A DNA stretch of 64,000 nt from Allodiplogaster sudhausi (taxonomy: Eukaryota; Nematoda; Chromadorea; Rhabditida; Diplogasteridae): the NCBI GenBank assembly GCA_945643635.1, contig CALZFC010000030.1, positions 1,665,001-1,729,000 of the forward strand, written 5' to 3'. The position numbers were made by a program, and so were the translations under genes. The notes under the pieces are model-generated. The model was not told the DNA's origin and made no database searches. It saw nothing but the letters and a program-made list of their open reading frames with translations. Below are positions 23,831 to 34,930 of the stretch, in pieces. Within the stretch, counting starts at the first letter, position 1. Every line of letters begins with the position of its first letter.

Positions 23831-23880
<50 letters not shown>
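23831..23880. repeat. (TC)n microsatellite
   Basis: About 48 bases of near-perfect CT repeat. Confidence 0.9.
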
Positions 23881-24275
23881 AGGGCAAGCCTGAGCACGAC
23901 GAGGTTGTTCAGCGGCGTCTTGAGCGCGGTGCTTCCATATGGCCTCTGGCACCAAGGAGGAAAGGGCGAAGGAGAAGAGGAGAGGCTTATGTTGCAATCG
24001 GGTGCAGCCATTTCAGGCTTCACTAGCCTCTTCATTTTCAGCAACACGAGGAAATAATACTCATGGTCACTGAAATTCAGAGGCAGACAGGGTCGGAGAT
24101 TGGTTGTGCGAAAAAGAGACTGGCACGGATGTTGCCGTTCTTTCTGCATTGAGCCGTAATATAGTATAGGCACCGTGTGCACCATTCAACAGCACTGTCA
24201 ACAGCACACAGCTGAATCCTTGCCCCCCTAACAACACGATCATTCGATTGGGGTCTGATCCGATCGTCACATTGG
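23881..24275 (-). other. Possible receptor-like exon remnants
   Basis: Minus-strand frames here include a hydrophobic stretch GGQGFSCVLLTVLLNGAHGA (about 24180-24240) and an open frame with DHEYYFLVLLKMKRLVKPEM. They might be pieces of another serpentine receptor upstream of the Str-like gene. No full transmembrane series or consistent splicing is visible. Confidence 0.25.
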
Positions 24276-24281
24276 AACTTT

Positions 24282-24416
24282 ATTAGTAACACTTGAAGAA
24301 CTATCAGACGAACTTTATTAGTAACCACTTGAAGAACTATGAGACGAACTTTATTAGTAGCCACTTGAAGAACTATGAGACGAACTTTATTAGTAGCCAC
24401 TTGAAGAACTATCGTC
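24282..24416. repeat. 36-bp tandem repeat, about 3.7 copies
   Basis: Units of the type ACTTGAAGAACTAT.AGACG followed by AACTTTATTAGTAGCC repeat head to tail with few changes. Confidence 0.9.
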
Positions 24417-24806
24417 TCGTGCTATTCACGAAAATATGTTTTATTTCAAATTACAGAGTCACTTTCTTCCTGATGTATGTATGTAGCATTTTTTTTTGCA
24501 TTTCGAAGATGATTTTTATTTAGAATTTTTTTTCCTCATTAAAATGTTTATAGAAATTTTGCAGAAACAAATATTTGTAAGGTGAAAATGATGCATAAAT
24601 GAAGGGCATAAATTCATGGATTTTTCCTGGAAAGCAGGGGGAACAAGAGCTTCCCTGCTTTTCAGGAGGTGATAAGAAGTGAAGTAACACAAAAAATGAA
24701 GGCTGGGCCAATTTAGGTATGTATAGTGCACATGCTACAAGCTCCATATTTCAAACGCTCTCTAAGCAGAAAAGGGGCGAAATATGACATTGATCTACTA
24801 CTGTAG

Positions 24807-25045
24807 GGCAGGTAGCTCAGCGCCAAGTGACTGGAGCTAGCACGCAAGGATCCCGAGTTCGATCCCGCCCGGGGGCTACCACCCCTGCTACCCTCCGGGG
24901 ATGGCGCAAGTGGAAGTAGCATGCTACGAAGAGTACTGCCCCTGGAGTATGGGTTGGCTCCCCAGGGAAAGCGCCTAATTGGAAGCCGTCACTGGTGACC
25001 ACCGGCAGGCCCAGCCTTGATTCCGGCTAACTTTGTACCTTTTTT
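24807..25045 (+). mobile_element. tRNA-derived SINE with 11-bp target-site duplications
   Basis: The element begins GGCAGGTAGCTCAG, matching the start and A box of a tRNA gene (TAGCTCAGCGCCAAG). A B-box-like GAGTTCGATCC follows at about 24852. Together they form an internal RNA polymerase III promoter at normal tRNA spacing. A non-tRNA body of about 150 bases follows, and the element ends in a T run (pol III terminator). The flanks are direct repeats TACTACTGTAG at 24796-24806 and 25046-25056. Together these features show a SINE mobilised in trans by a LINE. The tRNA-like head will not fold into a working tRNA by eye. Confidence 0.85.
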
Positions 25046-25119
25046 TACTACTGTAGAATGATTCCGTACCTGCTTCCTTTATGAACTTCTTGGCAAGTTA
25101 ACATATCATGCTGATTTCT

Positions 25120-25350
25120 CCCTCATCCATCCTTGTCCCTTGCATGCATACTCTGATACACTCAAGTGCAATCTAATTATGCACTCACGTAGGATCCGAC
25201 GTTAGCATTTCCTGACTTCATAAGTCAGTCTGCCTAGTTGTGCTCACATTGAGCGGTTCCTCTTCCCTTCTCTCGCGCTATTCTTTTGATGCCGTCAGGC
25301 ATATTGTTAAAAAAACCTTCCTGCGCCAGTACCCCAGTCCCATCAACATC
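25120..25350. repeat. Dispersed repeat, matched at 11150-11350
   Basis: Collinear with 11150-11350 (CTGACTTCATAAGTCAGT, TGAGCGGT, TGCGCCAGT). It lies just 3' of the SINE. Confidence 0.65.
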
Positions 25351-25677
25351 CATCCAAATTTTAACTACAATGTAAGCCATAAAACACATTTCTAATTCAT
25401 AGATTCGACAGAACGACTTCTTGAAGGCAATGAAAAAGTATGGGAAACTACATATATATAAAGAATTGGCAGCAAAATTTGTCTGATAATTCCTGCTACT
25501 TTTGAAACAATTTGGAATTCGAAGGCCTTATCATGACGTTTACTCAAAATCATTTTGACAAGGCTTTCACTGTATATTAAAATTTATAATGTAGAATATT
25601 TCCCGGCAAGCTCTCCCTTCTCCAACACTAAACACGAGACAAGGTATCCGTATAGCTTTTGCATCTCTTGGCAATGA

Positions 25678-26788
25678 TCAGAAGCAGTGTGAACTCGTCA
25701 ACGATGACGCGGTCGTTGTACGCATCACTGTTGCAGTTGGCGCATGGTGAGAGACGCCGCATCCGCCGAGCCAGCGAGGCAGAATTGAGCGTCTCATCGA
25801 GTGCGAGAAGACCAGTAAACACCTGGAACTGAGGATTAGTATGTCAGATTTGTTAGTTTAGATTAGTAGATTAGGTTTTTGTTAATCATGGCCAATGTTT
25901 AAATGAAGATTATAATACCAGTGAGGGAACAAACATTAAAGGAGGGCGATCACCGAAAAGTCATTGCCGATTAATGAGACATCTTAGCTATTTTCGAATA
26001 GTCTCGGGCATGAGGAAAAAGAAAAGGCAAATGAAAAAGTACAAAAAAGTTCCATATTCAAGTTTAAGATACTTGAAAGTGCAATTTTTGAATGAATTTG
26101 TGATTGTTGTCAGTGCAAAAACGTGGTGTTACAGCACTCGACAGTAGATTTACTGCCACTTACCTATCGCGGGAAGATTAAATTTACAAATATTTTAAGA
26201 CCTTTGTTTGTTTCATGCTTTATTCCCTTCGTATGTGAATATTCTACAATAAACTAATGAATATTAGGCAAAACAGTATGAAATTAGTAAACGAGCAATA
26301 ACTTCCCGCTTGGAAACCAGCGCTACTTTAGCGATCTCGTCTACCGTACTTTTTTTGAGTAATTAAATGGACTTCCGTTTGAAACCTTTGCACATTTGAA
26401 CATACAATTGCAATTTTCGGTTATCTAAAATATAATATATTTAATGTTAATGCAATGAAAATGAATGCTTGTGTTTTCTTGCAGGTTTTTTTCTCCTACC
26501 AAGTAAAAAATGAAGGCCAAGTCGCAAAAGTCAGCAGAAATATCGAAGAAATATAGGCAGCGAAATCCTGCATATAAAAATAAAGAAAAAAATTTTTGAA
26601 AAAGAAAAAAATCAGTTTTTACCGACCGCAAGTCCTCCAATGACAATAATACGGAAAGTGTAAAGTGACGAGTAGTATTTGCTGAGAACAATGCGCGCGT
26701 AGACGAAGAGAGCCAGCGGGAAAGTGAGCAGCCCGATAGCGAGCATAATCATACATACGATCCAATCGAGCAAGACGAGTAGTTCCAT
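25678..26788 (-). pseudogene. Srg-like chemoreceptor copy 3, central exons missing
   Basis: The start is intact: LDWIVCMIMLAIGLLTFPLA with ATG at 26788, then LYTFRIIVIGG and DFAAYISSIFLLTFATWPSF (about 26515-26570). The last exon is also recognisable (25678-25828: CLLVFSHSMRRSILPRWLGG, to TGA at 25678). The exons for TM3 to TM7 found in copies 1 and 2 are absent between about 25850 and 26500. An internal deletion explains this best. The missing exons are partly represented in copy 4, so a split by rearrangement is possible. Confidence 0.7.
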
Positions 26789-26814
26789 CGAAGACAGGCG
26801 GTTAAATCAATAAA

Positions 26815-26815
26815 G

Positions 26816-26870
<55 letters not shown>

Positions 26871-26875
26871 TGTAT
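26815..26875. repeat. (TA)n microsatellite
   Basis: A run of about 36 bases of TA followed by interrupted TATG/TACA units, directly 5' of receptor copy 3. Confidence 0.9.
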
Positions 26876-27265
26876 TTCTGTGATTAATCTGAAGAGTATT
26901 CTTCCTCTTGCCACTGCAGTCTCACTTTCACGACTTATCTAATTTTAGCGGATTCAATGCAGTTATAATTTTCGGTTTACTAAAATTTTTCTATGTGAAC
27001 TCGTTGGCATCTACAAATGCATTATAATCTCTAATTGTAAAACGTTTCAGTTCAGCATAGCCAGCCAACACTGACATTAGCGTTCTTTCTGGGCGTTTTC
27101 TATTCACAGCATTTGATAACATTATGTATTTCTTATACATACATAGCAATATGCAGTGAAAGTATTATGTATATAAATATACAAATCACGTTACTTACTA
27201 TTTTGAAGTGCAAGACGGGAGTCGCCGCTGATGAGATTATTGAAATCAAATAGTTCCGGGGGGTC

Positions 27266-27505
27266 TCAAAAGATCCTTTCTTCGAGCGAATACAATTGCC
27301 GTCTATTTGGTTGCCGAACAGGGATCGAATAAAAGTTGAGAAATCACAAGTAGTACTGAGAATTCTAAAAAAAAAACTAAAATAGAAAATTCTTTGTCCT
27401 ATTTGTGACTTCTCTACTTTTATTTAATCCCTGAATGTAAGACAAATAGACGGAATTTATATCCACGCGAAGAGCGCGAAGAAAGAATCTCTTCTGGTAA
27501 CCGGA
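27266..27505. mobile_element. Foldback MITE, copy A
   Basis: Inverted-repeat element. The left arm contains CTTTCTTCG, GCCGTCTATTTG and AATCACAAGTAGTACT. The right arm has TAGACGG preceded by CAAA and GCGCGAAGAAAG in inverse order. The centre is A-rich. Related copies occur at 28320-28545 and 61720-61950. Confidence 0.75.
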
Positions 27506-27619
27506 AAGCAGGGGAAATGAAGGTTATGCGTAAGTTGATTTCAACGAAAAGAAAATGATTAATTAAAACGAGAAAAAAAAACAAAAGTGTACACAGATCC
27601 TAGTAGACGCGATTCATAA

Positions 27620-28170
27620 TACAAAGAACATTTCACATTTCCAGACTCTGGTAATCATTGTAAATACGCAGTCAATCACCCGAGTCTGATGTTCTTTGAA
27701 TTTACTGCTGTCAGAAAAATAGCTTATCTATTGACTGCAGCGAAAGTGCATTAGTTTTTGGAATGTCAAATAATACATGCATAACCAATCTATCATCTCT
27801 AATTTATTGAAGAAAAGAACCCCCGTACAGTGGAAAGAACCTTATACACCCACTGAGGACAATTTGAGAATGGGTGCATGCAGTACATACATATGTTTGT
27901 GTCAGTACACTTCACGTGACGAAATTGATGCCTTAAATATGTTGGAAAAATGTAAATCCTTCTAAAAAGTTCAATGTTGACTAATGCGACGACAATTATT
28001 TACGCAGCCAGAATAACCTGCAAGCTTCTCAATGAGTGCATAAGGAGATTTCTCTGAGATCCCACCGGAACAAAAGGGTTCTCATATTATAAACATATAT
28101 TATGTGCTACGTAACGGCACTCTATTAGCTATCACATTATAGTTATGTAATGTGCACGTCTGTACAAAGA
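27620..28170. repeat. Segmental duplication unit, copy B
   Basis: Collinear with 17650-18440 (see that entry). It lies upstream of receptor copy 3, as copy A lies upstream of receptor copy 2. Confidence 0.75.
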
Positions 28171-28319
28171 TGTCGTTAAAAGAATATGTTTTTGTGTATA
28201 TATATGCACATATAGTTACATTTCTTTAAGTGTCATAATTATTTATAAACAATCTTTCATATTTTCCGTTGCATCGCAGCTTGAAGTCGTTGGATTGTGC
28301 ATCAAGGCATTCATTTCCG

Positions 28320-28545
28320 ACGGATAAGAAAGCATCCTATCTTCGCGCTCTCCGCGCCAATATCTATTTGTCCCCAGTTCGATCACATGTAGTACAAAGA
28401 AATTTATTTCGTTATATTCGCGAATTCTGATTACTACTTGTGATCTCTCAACTTTTATTCGATTTCACTCCGGAAGACAAATAGACGGAATTTACGTTCT
28501 CTCGAAGAGCGCGATGAAAGTATGTATACCTTCTTATCCACCGAA
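28320..28545. mobile_element. Foldback MITE, copy B
   Basis: The ends GGATAAGAAAG.AT and (reverse complement) GGATAAGAAGGTAT form the outermost inverted repeat. Inside are TTCGCGCTCTCCGCG, ATCTATTTGTC, then TACTACTTGTGAT and GACAAATAGACGGAATTT. Same family as 27266-27505 and 61720-61950. Confidence 0.75.
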
Positions 28546-29187
28546 ATCCGGAGGAAACAAGGGTCTTCAGGCTTTTATTAGACTTTGAAAAGTCATGAAA
28601 AAATTGTCAGCAATATGTTCACAATGCAACTAGCCATTAGCATGTGTTACCTTCAGGAGTGAAAATATGCAAATTTATGCAAATTGGCACTTTGAAAATT
28701 TGCTCAACACTAAAAAAAATGAATTGGAGCTCCTAAAGCACCCACCAGGGTCCAAAACAGGGACTCCGACTAGGTATTTAGGTAGTGGAATATTTTGAAA
28801 CCTTATGAATGTTCTGAAAGTTCCGGCACAAGAAAAAAAACCATTACGACTTGTGTTTATTCTTGAAGGCAATAAGAATATATGGGTAGCAATAACGAAT
28901 TCGCTGCTATGTTAGTCCGACAATTTCTGTCACTTTTGAAAGAAATTTATACTCTTCTTGAAGGCCTTATCATGGCGTTTACTCAAAACCATTCTGGAAA
29001 GGCTTTCATTTATATTTGTATATACATATATTACATCCATAATATTGACTGTAGCTCGGCATGCTCTCCCTTCTCGCGCCGCCCACCACGAAACACTTCT
29101 TTTCCGGTTCAAGTAATCCGTGAAACTATTTGAATCATCAGAAGCTTCAGAATCTTTCAAACTCTTCTCTGCAAGCATCAACGTTGT
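28546..29187. other. Non-coding; 3' flank of receptor copy 4
   Basis: The part at 28860-29010 matches 25390-25570 (GAAGGCCTTATCATG.CGTTT, ACTCAAAA.CATT), the 3' flank of receptor copy 3. It shows that flanking DNA was duplicated with the genes. Confidence 0.5.
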
Positions 29188-29936
29188 CATTGGCGCCTGG
29201 AAAAGGCTCCGCCTCCCCGTCCACCGAGCCAGTGAGGCAGAATTGAGCGACGCATCGAGTGCGAGAAAGCCAGCAAACACCTTGAGAAGAAGGATTAATA
29301 TGTCAGGGAACGAACAAAGATTAATTATGTAACAAAAGGGTGTGGCGCATGCAAATGCCTGAAGTGGGAGCGTTGTGTATTCGATGGCGAGGTTATTCAA
29401 ATAACCACCTATGGTCTGCAATAAATCTTCAGTTTATAAGTTGCTATGAACAGTTTTGTCGCAACTGGCAGTCTTGCTGATAAAAAATCCTTGTAGCAAA
29501 AAAAAATTTAACAAACCCAAATCACCAAGTAGACAACATAAGTGGCGAAGCCGAGCACAGATGTAATGACAATGCCACTTTCTGCTCTTCCATATTCTGC
29601 TGCTTCTTTCTCTTGCATGCCAGAAACAGTACCAAGGCAGTATTAGAGAAAAAAGTGAGCATAGCACGACAAAGTAAGCCTTCTGCACTAGTCAGCCGAT
29701 CTATAAAAAAAGGACATCAAATTAATCTACACTGATAGAGAGGAGAGAATTTTTTTTTTATTATGACATTTAAAAACTTTAAATAACTTTAAAGAATTAC
29801 AACTTACCCCTTCGTGGAATGAAAGCAGTATCAAAGGGCTCATAGTGAAAGCTGTGGTACGCGCTCGGTAGCGTAAGCGGGATAGTAAGAAAGAAGATGA
29901 GAGCAATAGAAAAGCTCTTCACATACTAAAACACAT
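29188..29936 (-). pseudogene. Srg-like chemoreceptor copy 4, 5' exons missing and frame-broken
   Basis: The surviving pieces match the 3' exons of copies 1 and 2. They are a TM4 exon with ALIFFLTIPLTLPSAYHSFH (about 29830-29935) and a TM5/TM6 exon beginning QKAYFVVLCSL that loses frame several times (29434-29700). A TM7 exon IEYTTLPLQAFACATPF (about 29345-29410) and the terminal exon CLLAFSHSMRRSILPHWLGG to TGA at 29188 follow. The donor after TM7, GGT in copies 1 and 2, is altered here. The exons for TM1 to TM3 are missing. Confidence 0.75.
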
Positions 29937-30039
29937 GTTTAGATAGATATGTATATTTAAATGTAGATGTATTACTATTATCATAATAAATGTCGCTAAA
30001 CAACTTAGCAATTGTTCATTTCATTGTATTCTATTATTA

Positions 30040-30215
30040 TGTTATCTGCTACGGAACAGTACCTAATAATTGTTACTTTATTGTCATGTAATATGTAATA
30101 TATACACATAAAAATTTCTCCAATATGGCAGTGGTGTCCTTTTTGCGACGGCAAATATTTACGCAGGCAGAATCACCAGCAAGCATGTGCACATTGAGAA
30201 TTGTTAGATTCTCAG
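30040..30215. repeat. Segmental duplication unit, copy C (partial)
   Basis: A partial copy of the receptor 5' flank, including TGCGACGGCAAATATTTACG and AGAATCACCAGCAAGC, aligned to 18160-18240 and 27985-28030. Confidence 0.6.
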
Positions 30216-31406
30216 GAATAGGCTTGCAACTTATTTTACTGCTTCCGTTATAAGAAATCTCAAATGCCCTTATTTTATTTATTTCCAGAAGTCATTTTCT
30301 TTCTTTAACGCTTTAGTAATTGACGACATTAGCCGAGAGATGATAAATTGATTAAAAATGTTATATGCTTGCTCTCGCCTCTTTCGTTGAAAGAGGTGAG
30401 CTCAAATTTCATGCGCGCCAGAGATCCCATTGCCACACTCCCTTCTTCAAGGAGAGCCCTCAAAAGGGCTTGCCTGGGGGCGTGTTCGCCGTCCTCTTCA
30501 AATAGACTTGTTTCGACCACATCGCTTAAGAAATATCATTATAGAAAATGCTGAAAATTCTAGCGTAGGCGCTCTAGTTCGTGTCATTACAGCAATTTGT
30601 CACCATTTTAATTAAGCTGGCTTTGAGAGATCACACCCTCCCACACTTGTTCCTTTGGACCCAATGACAATGTAGGATGGGCATGCCATATAAAGCTACT
30701 CTTTTTAGTCTAATATTAGCCCGATGCCTGCCGTTCCCATTGTAGTCCAAATAACTTCACTTTCCCGTTTTTCTATTGCAGCCGTATTCACGGAGTGTAT
30801 AATGATATGTTACTAAGTTGCATGTTTTCTAAAATTTAGCAGTTTTTTTAAATTTGTTTTATAATCCTCATGCTCCTTTAATTTGTCAAATTTAGAATCG
30901 TTAAAGGAACCATACACCGAATGTTTTTACAGTAGTACATTAGAGCCATTTTGAACGCGCGCCCTCAAATATTTGGCCCTTCTGCTGGTTAGAGAGCGTG
31001 TGAAATAGGAGGGTGGCTAACAGCTACAGTAAAACATTTTTGGCCGAGACATATTTTGCGCGCACTTAACTTCGTAGCAAGTGGAAAATTTTTTTTATAA
31101 CTTTCTGGATGTATTTTTTAGAGAGACGCGAATAGTTACAAGTTCATAAAACCATATGTTAACTATTCAGTGAACTGCTCCTATAAAGACGATAAAGCGC
31201 AATTGTGTGGCCATTTCAGTCGTGTTAGATTTGATGGTCTTGATGGAGCCAAAAAAAACTCACTCTTGAAATCTCGCAATTTTGCCTGACACAAGATCGA
31301 GAGAGCAAGTGATATAGAGACACGACTACATACAATAGTCAGAAAAACAATTTACTTTCGTGCATTTAAAAGAATGCTTTGCTTTTGGTCAGGATATTGC
31401 TCGCCC
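30216..31406. other. Intergenic
   Basis: A 63-codon minus frame at 30329-30520 (HAPRQALLRALLEEGSVAMG) has protein-like composition but no partner exons. Nothing else is supported. Confidence 0.4.
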
Positions 31407-34401
31407 ATGGATGACGGCGGCGTTCCTCGTCGAACCATCCGCCTTGGCTGGCTGCACCGTAACAGCGGCTTTCCGCTCTACTTTCGGCACCGCGGCACGC
31501 GTCGCTTCATCGGCATCTTTGTCGAGATCTGGCGAACGTTCGCCGAGATGACTGGCGCGCAGCTGCAGTACGTGCATATCAAAGGACTCAGTAAGTAGTA
31601 AATATTTTGGCGGGAAAATAACATTTGAAAGTTTACGGTATAGGATGAATGGTTTATCCAATACCGTAAACTCAAGTATGAAGCTTCAGACAGCCAGGAC
31701 GCAAATCTGACGGCGGGAAGCGGCGCGTTCGGAATGCTCGCCAGCGGCGCCATTGACGCGACGCTCGAGAAGTACGTGTACAAGCCGGATCGTGTTCGCG
31801 AATTCCACGCAACGATGCCCGTTCTGTATGCAAGGGTCCGTGCCTTCTTTTTTCTGTTGTAGTCAGTTAATTCATTTCCTTTTTTTCCTAATGCATTAGT
31901 TGATTGACCATTTCATATAAACACCATTGCAAGTGTTGGATAGCGAATATAGTGTTGTTCCAACATATATCGTTAAAATAGCAAAACACAAAGTTAGTTC
32001 TGTCATAATTTTTGTTATTCTCATTATTTTTGTCGTTCCAGCGAAAATGGATAGATTTTTTTTGTTGTTCTTGCACCCAATCTGTCCTGCCTTGGTTACA
32101 TGTTCTTTCATGAGTTTTTAGTCTATTTTAGTCTTCATCTTTTTTTTACGAGTCAAATTATTCCACCAATTGATGTACAACTTCTTAGGACACGTTGATG
32201 TACCAGCAGACGATGCGGAACGCGCGCACCGACACTCAGCTCTTCGTCTTCTCGCCGCAGACCGCGCTGCTGCTCGTCGCCGCCGCGATCGCTGTTGTCG
32301 TTGTCGAGAAGACGCTCACGCTCTTCCGCATTCTTCTTTTTCGGCCGCCGGACTCGAGAAGTACGGCACCCAGGGGCACGAAGGAGCTCGGTCGGCTCTT
32401 CCTTCTGGCGCCGCCCAACACGAAACACTTCTTCTTTCCGGTCAAGGTATCCCGTGAAGCTTTCAGTCAAATGGTTGAGCCTTCACTGAGTCAATAACTC
32501 AATAAACCAATAAAGCAATAAAAAAATAAAAAAATCAGTAAATCAGTAAACCAATAAATAGATAACATTCAATAAATCAATAAAATATATTCTTCTCCAG
32601 TCCGCGAGACATGTCCGCTTTACGTACGGCTTTGCGCTCATCGTCATTCTTTTCTCCTACCAGGCGCTCGTCAAATCAACGTCGAACATGATCTTCTTTC
32701 GACTGGAGTTAGAATTATGTTCATACAGTATTTGTTCTTTTTTCCTCTAATGATTAGATAACTACTAATTTAGAAAAAAAAGGAGTCTTGTGAGATATCA
32801 TGTATTTTTATATTTAAAATATAGCCTGAAAATACTCTAAATGCCAAATGCGCAGGACGTACGAAGAGATTGAGAAGGCAGTTCGACTGAAGCAAAAGGG
32901 CGTCGTTGTCATGCTGCAGGACATGGTGCATCGGCAAGAGGTTAGATTTTTTTAAATGAAATATTTTCTTTTTTTATTCGAATAATATTTCTAAGTAAAT
33001 ATTCATTGAACTAAAAATTTAAATACTACCTTAATCGATAGATGAAAATAATTTGATTATTCATTCAAATCATTAGATGCATGAGCTCTACGGCGAGGAC
33101 GTGGGCGTCCCGGATAACTGCTCAGGACTTGTTCAAGTAAGGTTCATATAATTTAGCCTTTCTTCTTCACTTCCATAAAGTAATGTTCTCATTGTTAGGT
33201 AATTAAGCAGAACTAGGCTAATTATATTGCTCACAATGTTTTGCGCATTATGTATGTATGTCCCGATGAATCACTCTTATGACTCCATGGTCAGTTCGAA
33301 GATCATCTCGCAACTCTCGCCGAGATGGTGTGCTCAAGCGACTACTGGCTTGCTTATCTTCCCGAGTACACTCTGAATTCATTCAACAGATTCAATTCGT
33401 ACAAGCCACCGTGCAACTTTGCGCCGTAAGCACACCTCAATTTACTTATCTCTTTTCATGCGCATTTTGCTTCATCTTATCTATGTACTTTTGTGTTATG
33501 CTGATTAATTGATTGATTTTTAAGTGAGAAAAAATAATATATGTCAAGTTAAAAAACATAGTATATATGCATGTATGATGATTCAAATTAGAAATATCTC
33601 CTGCGTAGGGTCGACGCGTCAAACGTTCCTCCAACACAGAGTGCCGGTGTCTACATGAGAAAAAGGAGTTGGTGACTGTTTTTCCTGTTCTGTGAAATCA
33701 GCCAATATTTAAGAAATCGAAATATTAATAATATATGAGTGGTTATTTTTACTGAAACTATCCAGCCATTAGCTTGCTATTCATTAGAAAAGAAAGACTG
33801 TAACGATATAAAATAAATGAAATAACACAAGATATTAAGATCCTTATGCTCTGTATCTGGACAGACGCAAATTCTCGAATCGTGACGTTCACCTTCTCAA
33901 TGAAATCATTCTTAAGATCTTCGATCCGGATACGGTAATCAATTTCAGCAGATCTAAAAAGTAATGTTTTCCTTATAATGTCATTAGATACGCTTTGAAT
34001 TTAAAGAAAAAGTATATTTACCATAACATTCTATTAAATTCATTCAGATGTACACGACTCATTGGAAGAGATGGACGAACAGACCGCTGACGTCGATTAC
34101 AGCTATTTGGAAGGCATGCTTTAAAAGTTTTTTTTTCAATTTTGTTCCCTCGATTGCTTTCATACACTTGTTCTATTCCCTGCAAATTTGGCGGTATTGT
34201 ATTCTAAATCCCATATAACAGAGGGTTCATATTTCAATGTTTTGTTCATAATTAAAAGAGCTCAGTCTTTAGCCTGGTGCTGAAGAGGTGAAGATTCGTG
34301 ATCTACTCGACCTTCACATCGTACTCTTATCGGGATACGGCGCGGCGTTGCTAGCCTTTGTTTGTGAATTGATTTATTATCCGTACTACATTCAAAAGTA
34401 G
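31407..34401 (+). CDS. Ionotropic receptor-like (iGluR family) ligand-gated channel 1
   Basis: Eleven or so short exons with consistent phase. Proposed exons are 31407-31590, 31690-31835, 32189-32446, 32601-32707, 32856-32940, 33077-33136, 33295-33425, about 33609-33670, about 33865-33934, about 34049-34120 and about 34276-34401. The first half-domain has TIRLGWLHRN and a GAFGMLASGAIDATLEKYVY segment typical of iGluR S1. M1 is LLLVAAAIAVVVVEKTLTLF (exon 3). M2 is TYGFALIVILFSYQALVKST, where SYQALV aligns with the SYTANL of classical receptors. The S2 half-domain follows, then M3 LLSGYGAALLAFVCELIYY before the TAG. There is no long N-terminal domain, as in nematode and insect ionotropic receptors. 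One intron near 34120 may use a GC donor. Confidence 0.7.
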
Positions 34402-34930
34402 CTGTTGTACGCATAAAATTTCCAAAAATATATAGGTATGTACATATTTCATAAAAATTAAAATAAGCTTACAACCCAGTTTATATGTTCATATGTTCAT
34501 ATGTACATATGTAACTACATTTATTTATTCACCTTCCTAACAATATGAAGGTCGAGGTTCGATAAACATTCTTATCAGTCAAACTTCGTACAAAAAAGGA
34601 TCAATTCTGGAATATTTCGAATAGAAAGCGAGCGAGTTTACCCGATTGTCAACATGATTGCAACAAAGTAATGAGCAAAGGACACAAGGCACAGTTACAA
34701 CATTTTTATTCAATTTTAAAGGAAAGAAGGTTCCTTGCTTGCTCTCATTTATCGAACTTACTCTTGCTATATTTGTAATGGAAGTACATTTCCCACATAT
34801 TGTTCCTCTCAGCACTTTCCCTCATTAGGATAGCTTCGTTATGTTACTGTCCCATGGTTTTTTTCATGATGTCTAGGGATAATAGAAAGTAAAAATAAAA
34901 ATATGTTTAGCGATTTAATGACTTAATATG

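Noticed and set aside
24807..24880. A functional tRNA gene
   Set aside because: The A and B boxes are present but no cloverleaf can be drawn by eye, and the target duplication and tail show a SINE.
32170..32497. Antisense ORFs in ionotropic receptor exon 3
   Set aside because: Shadows of the GC-rich plus-strand exon.
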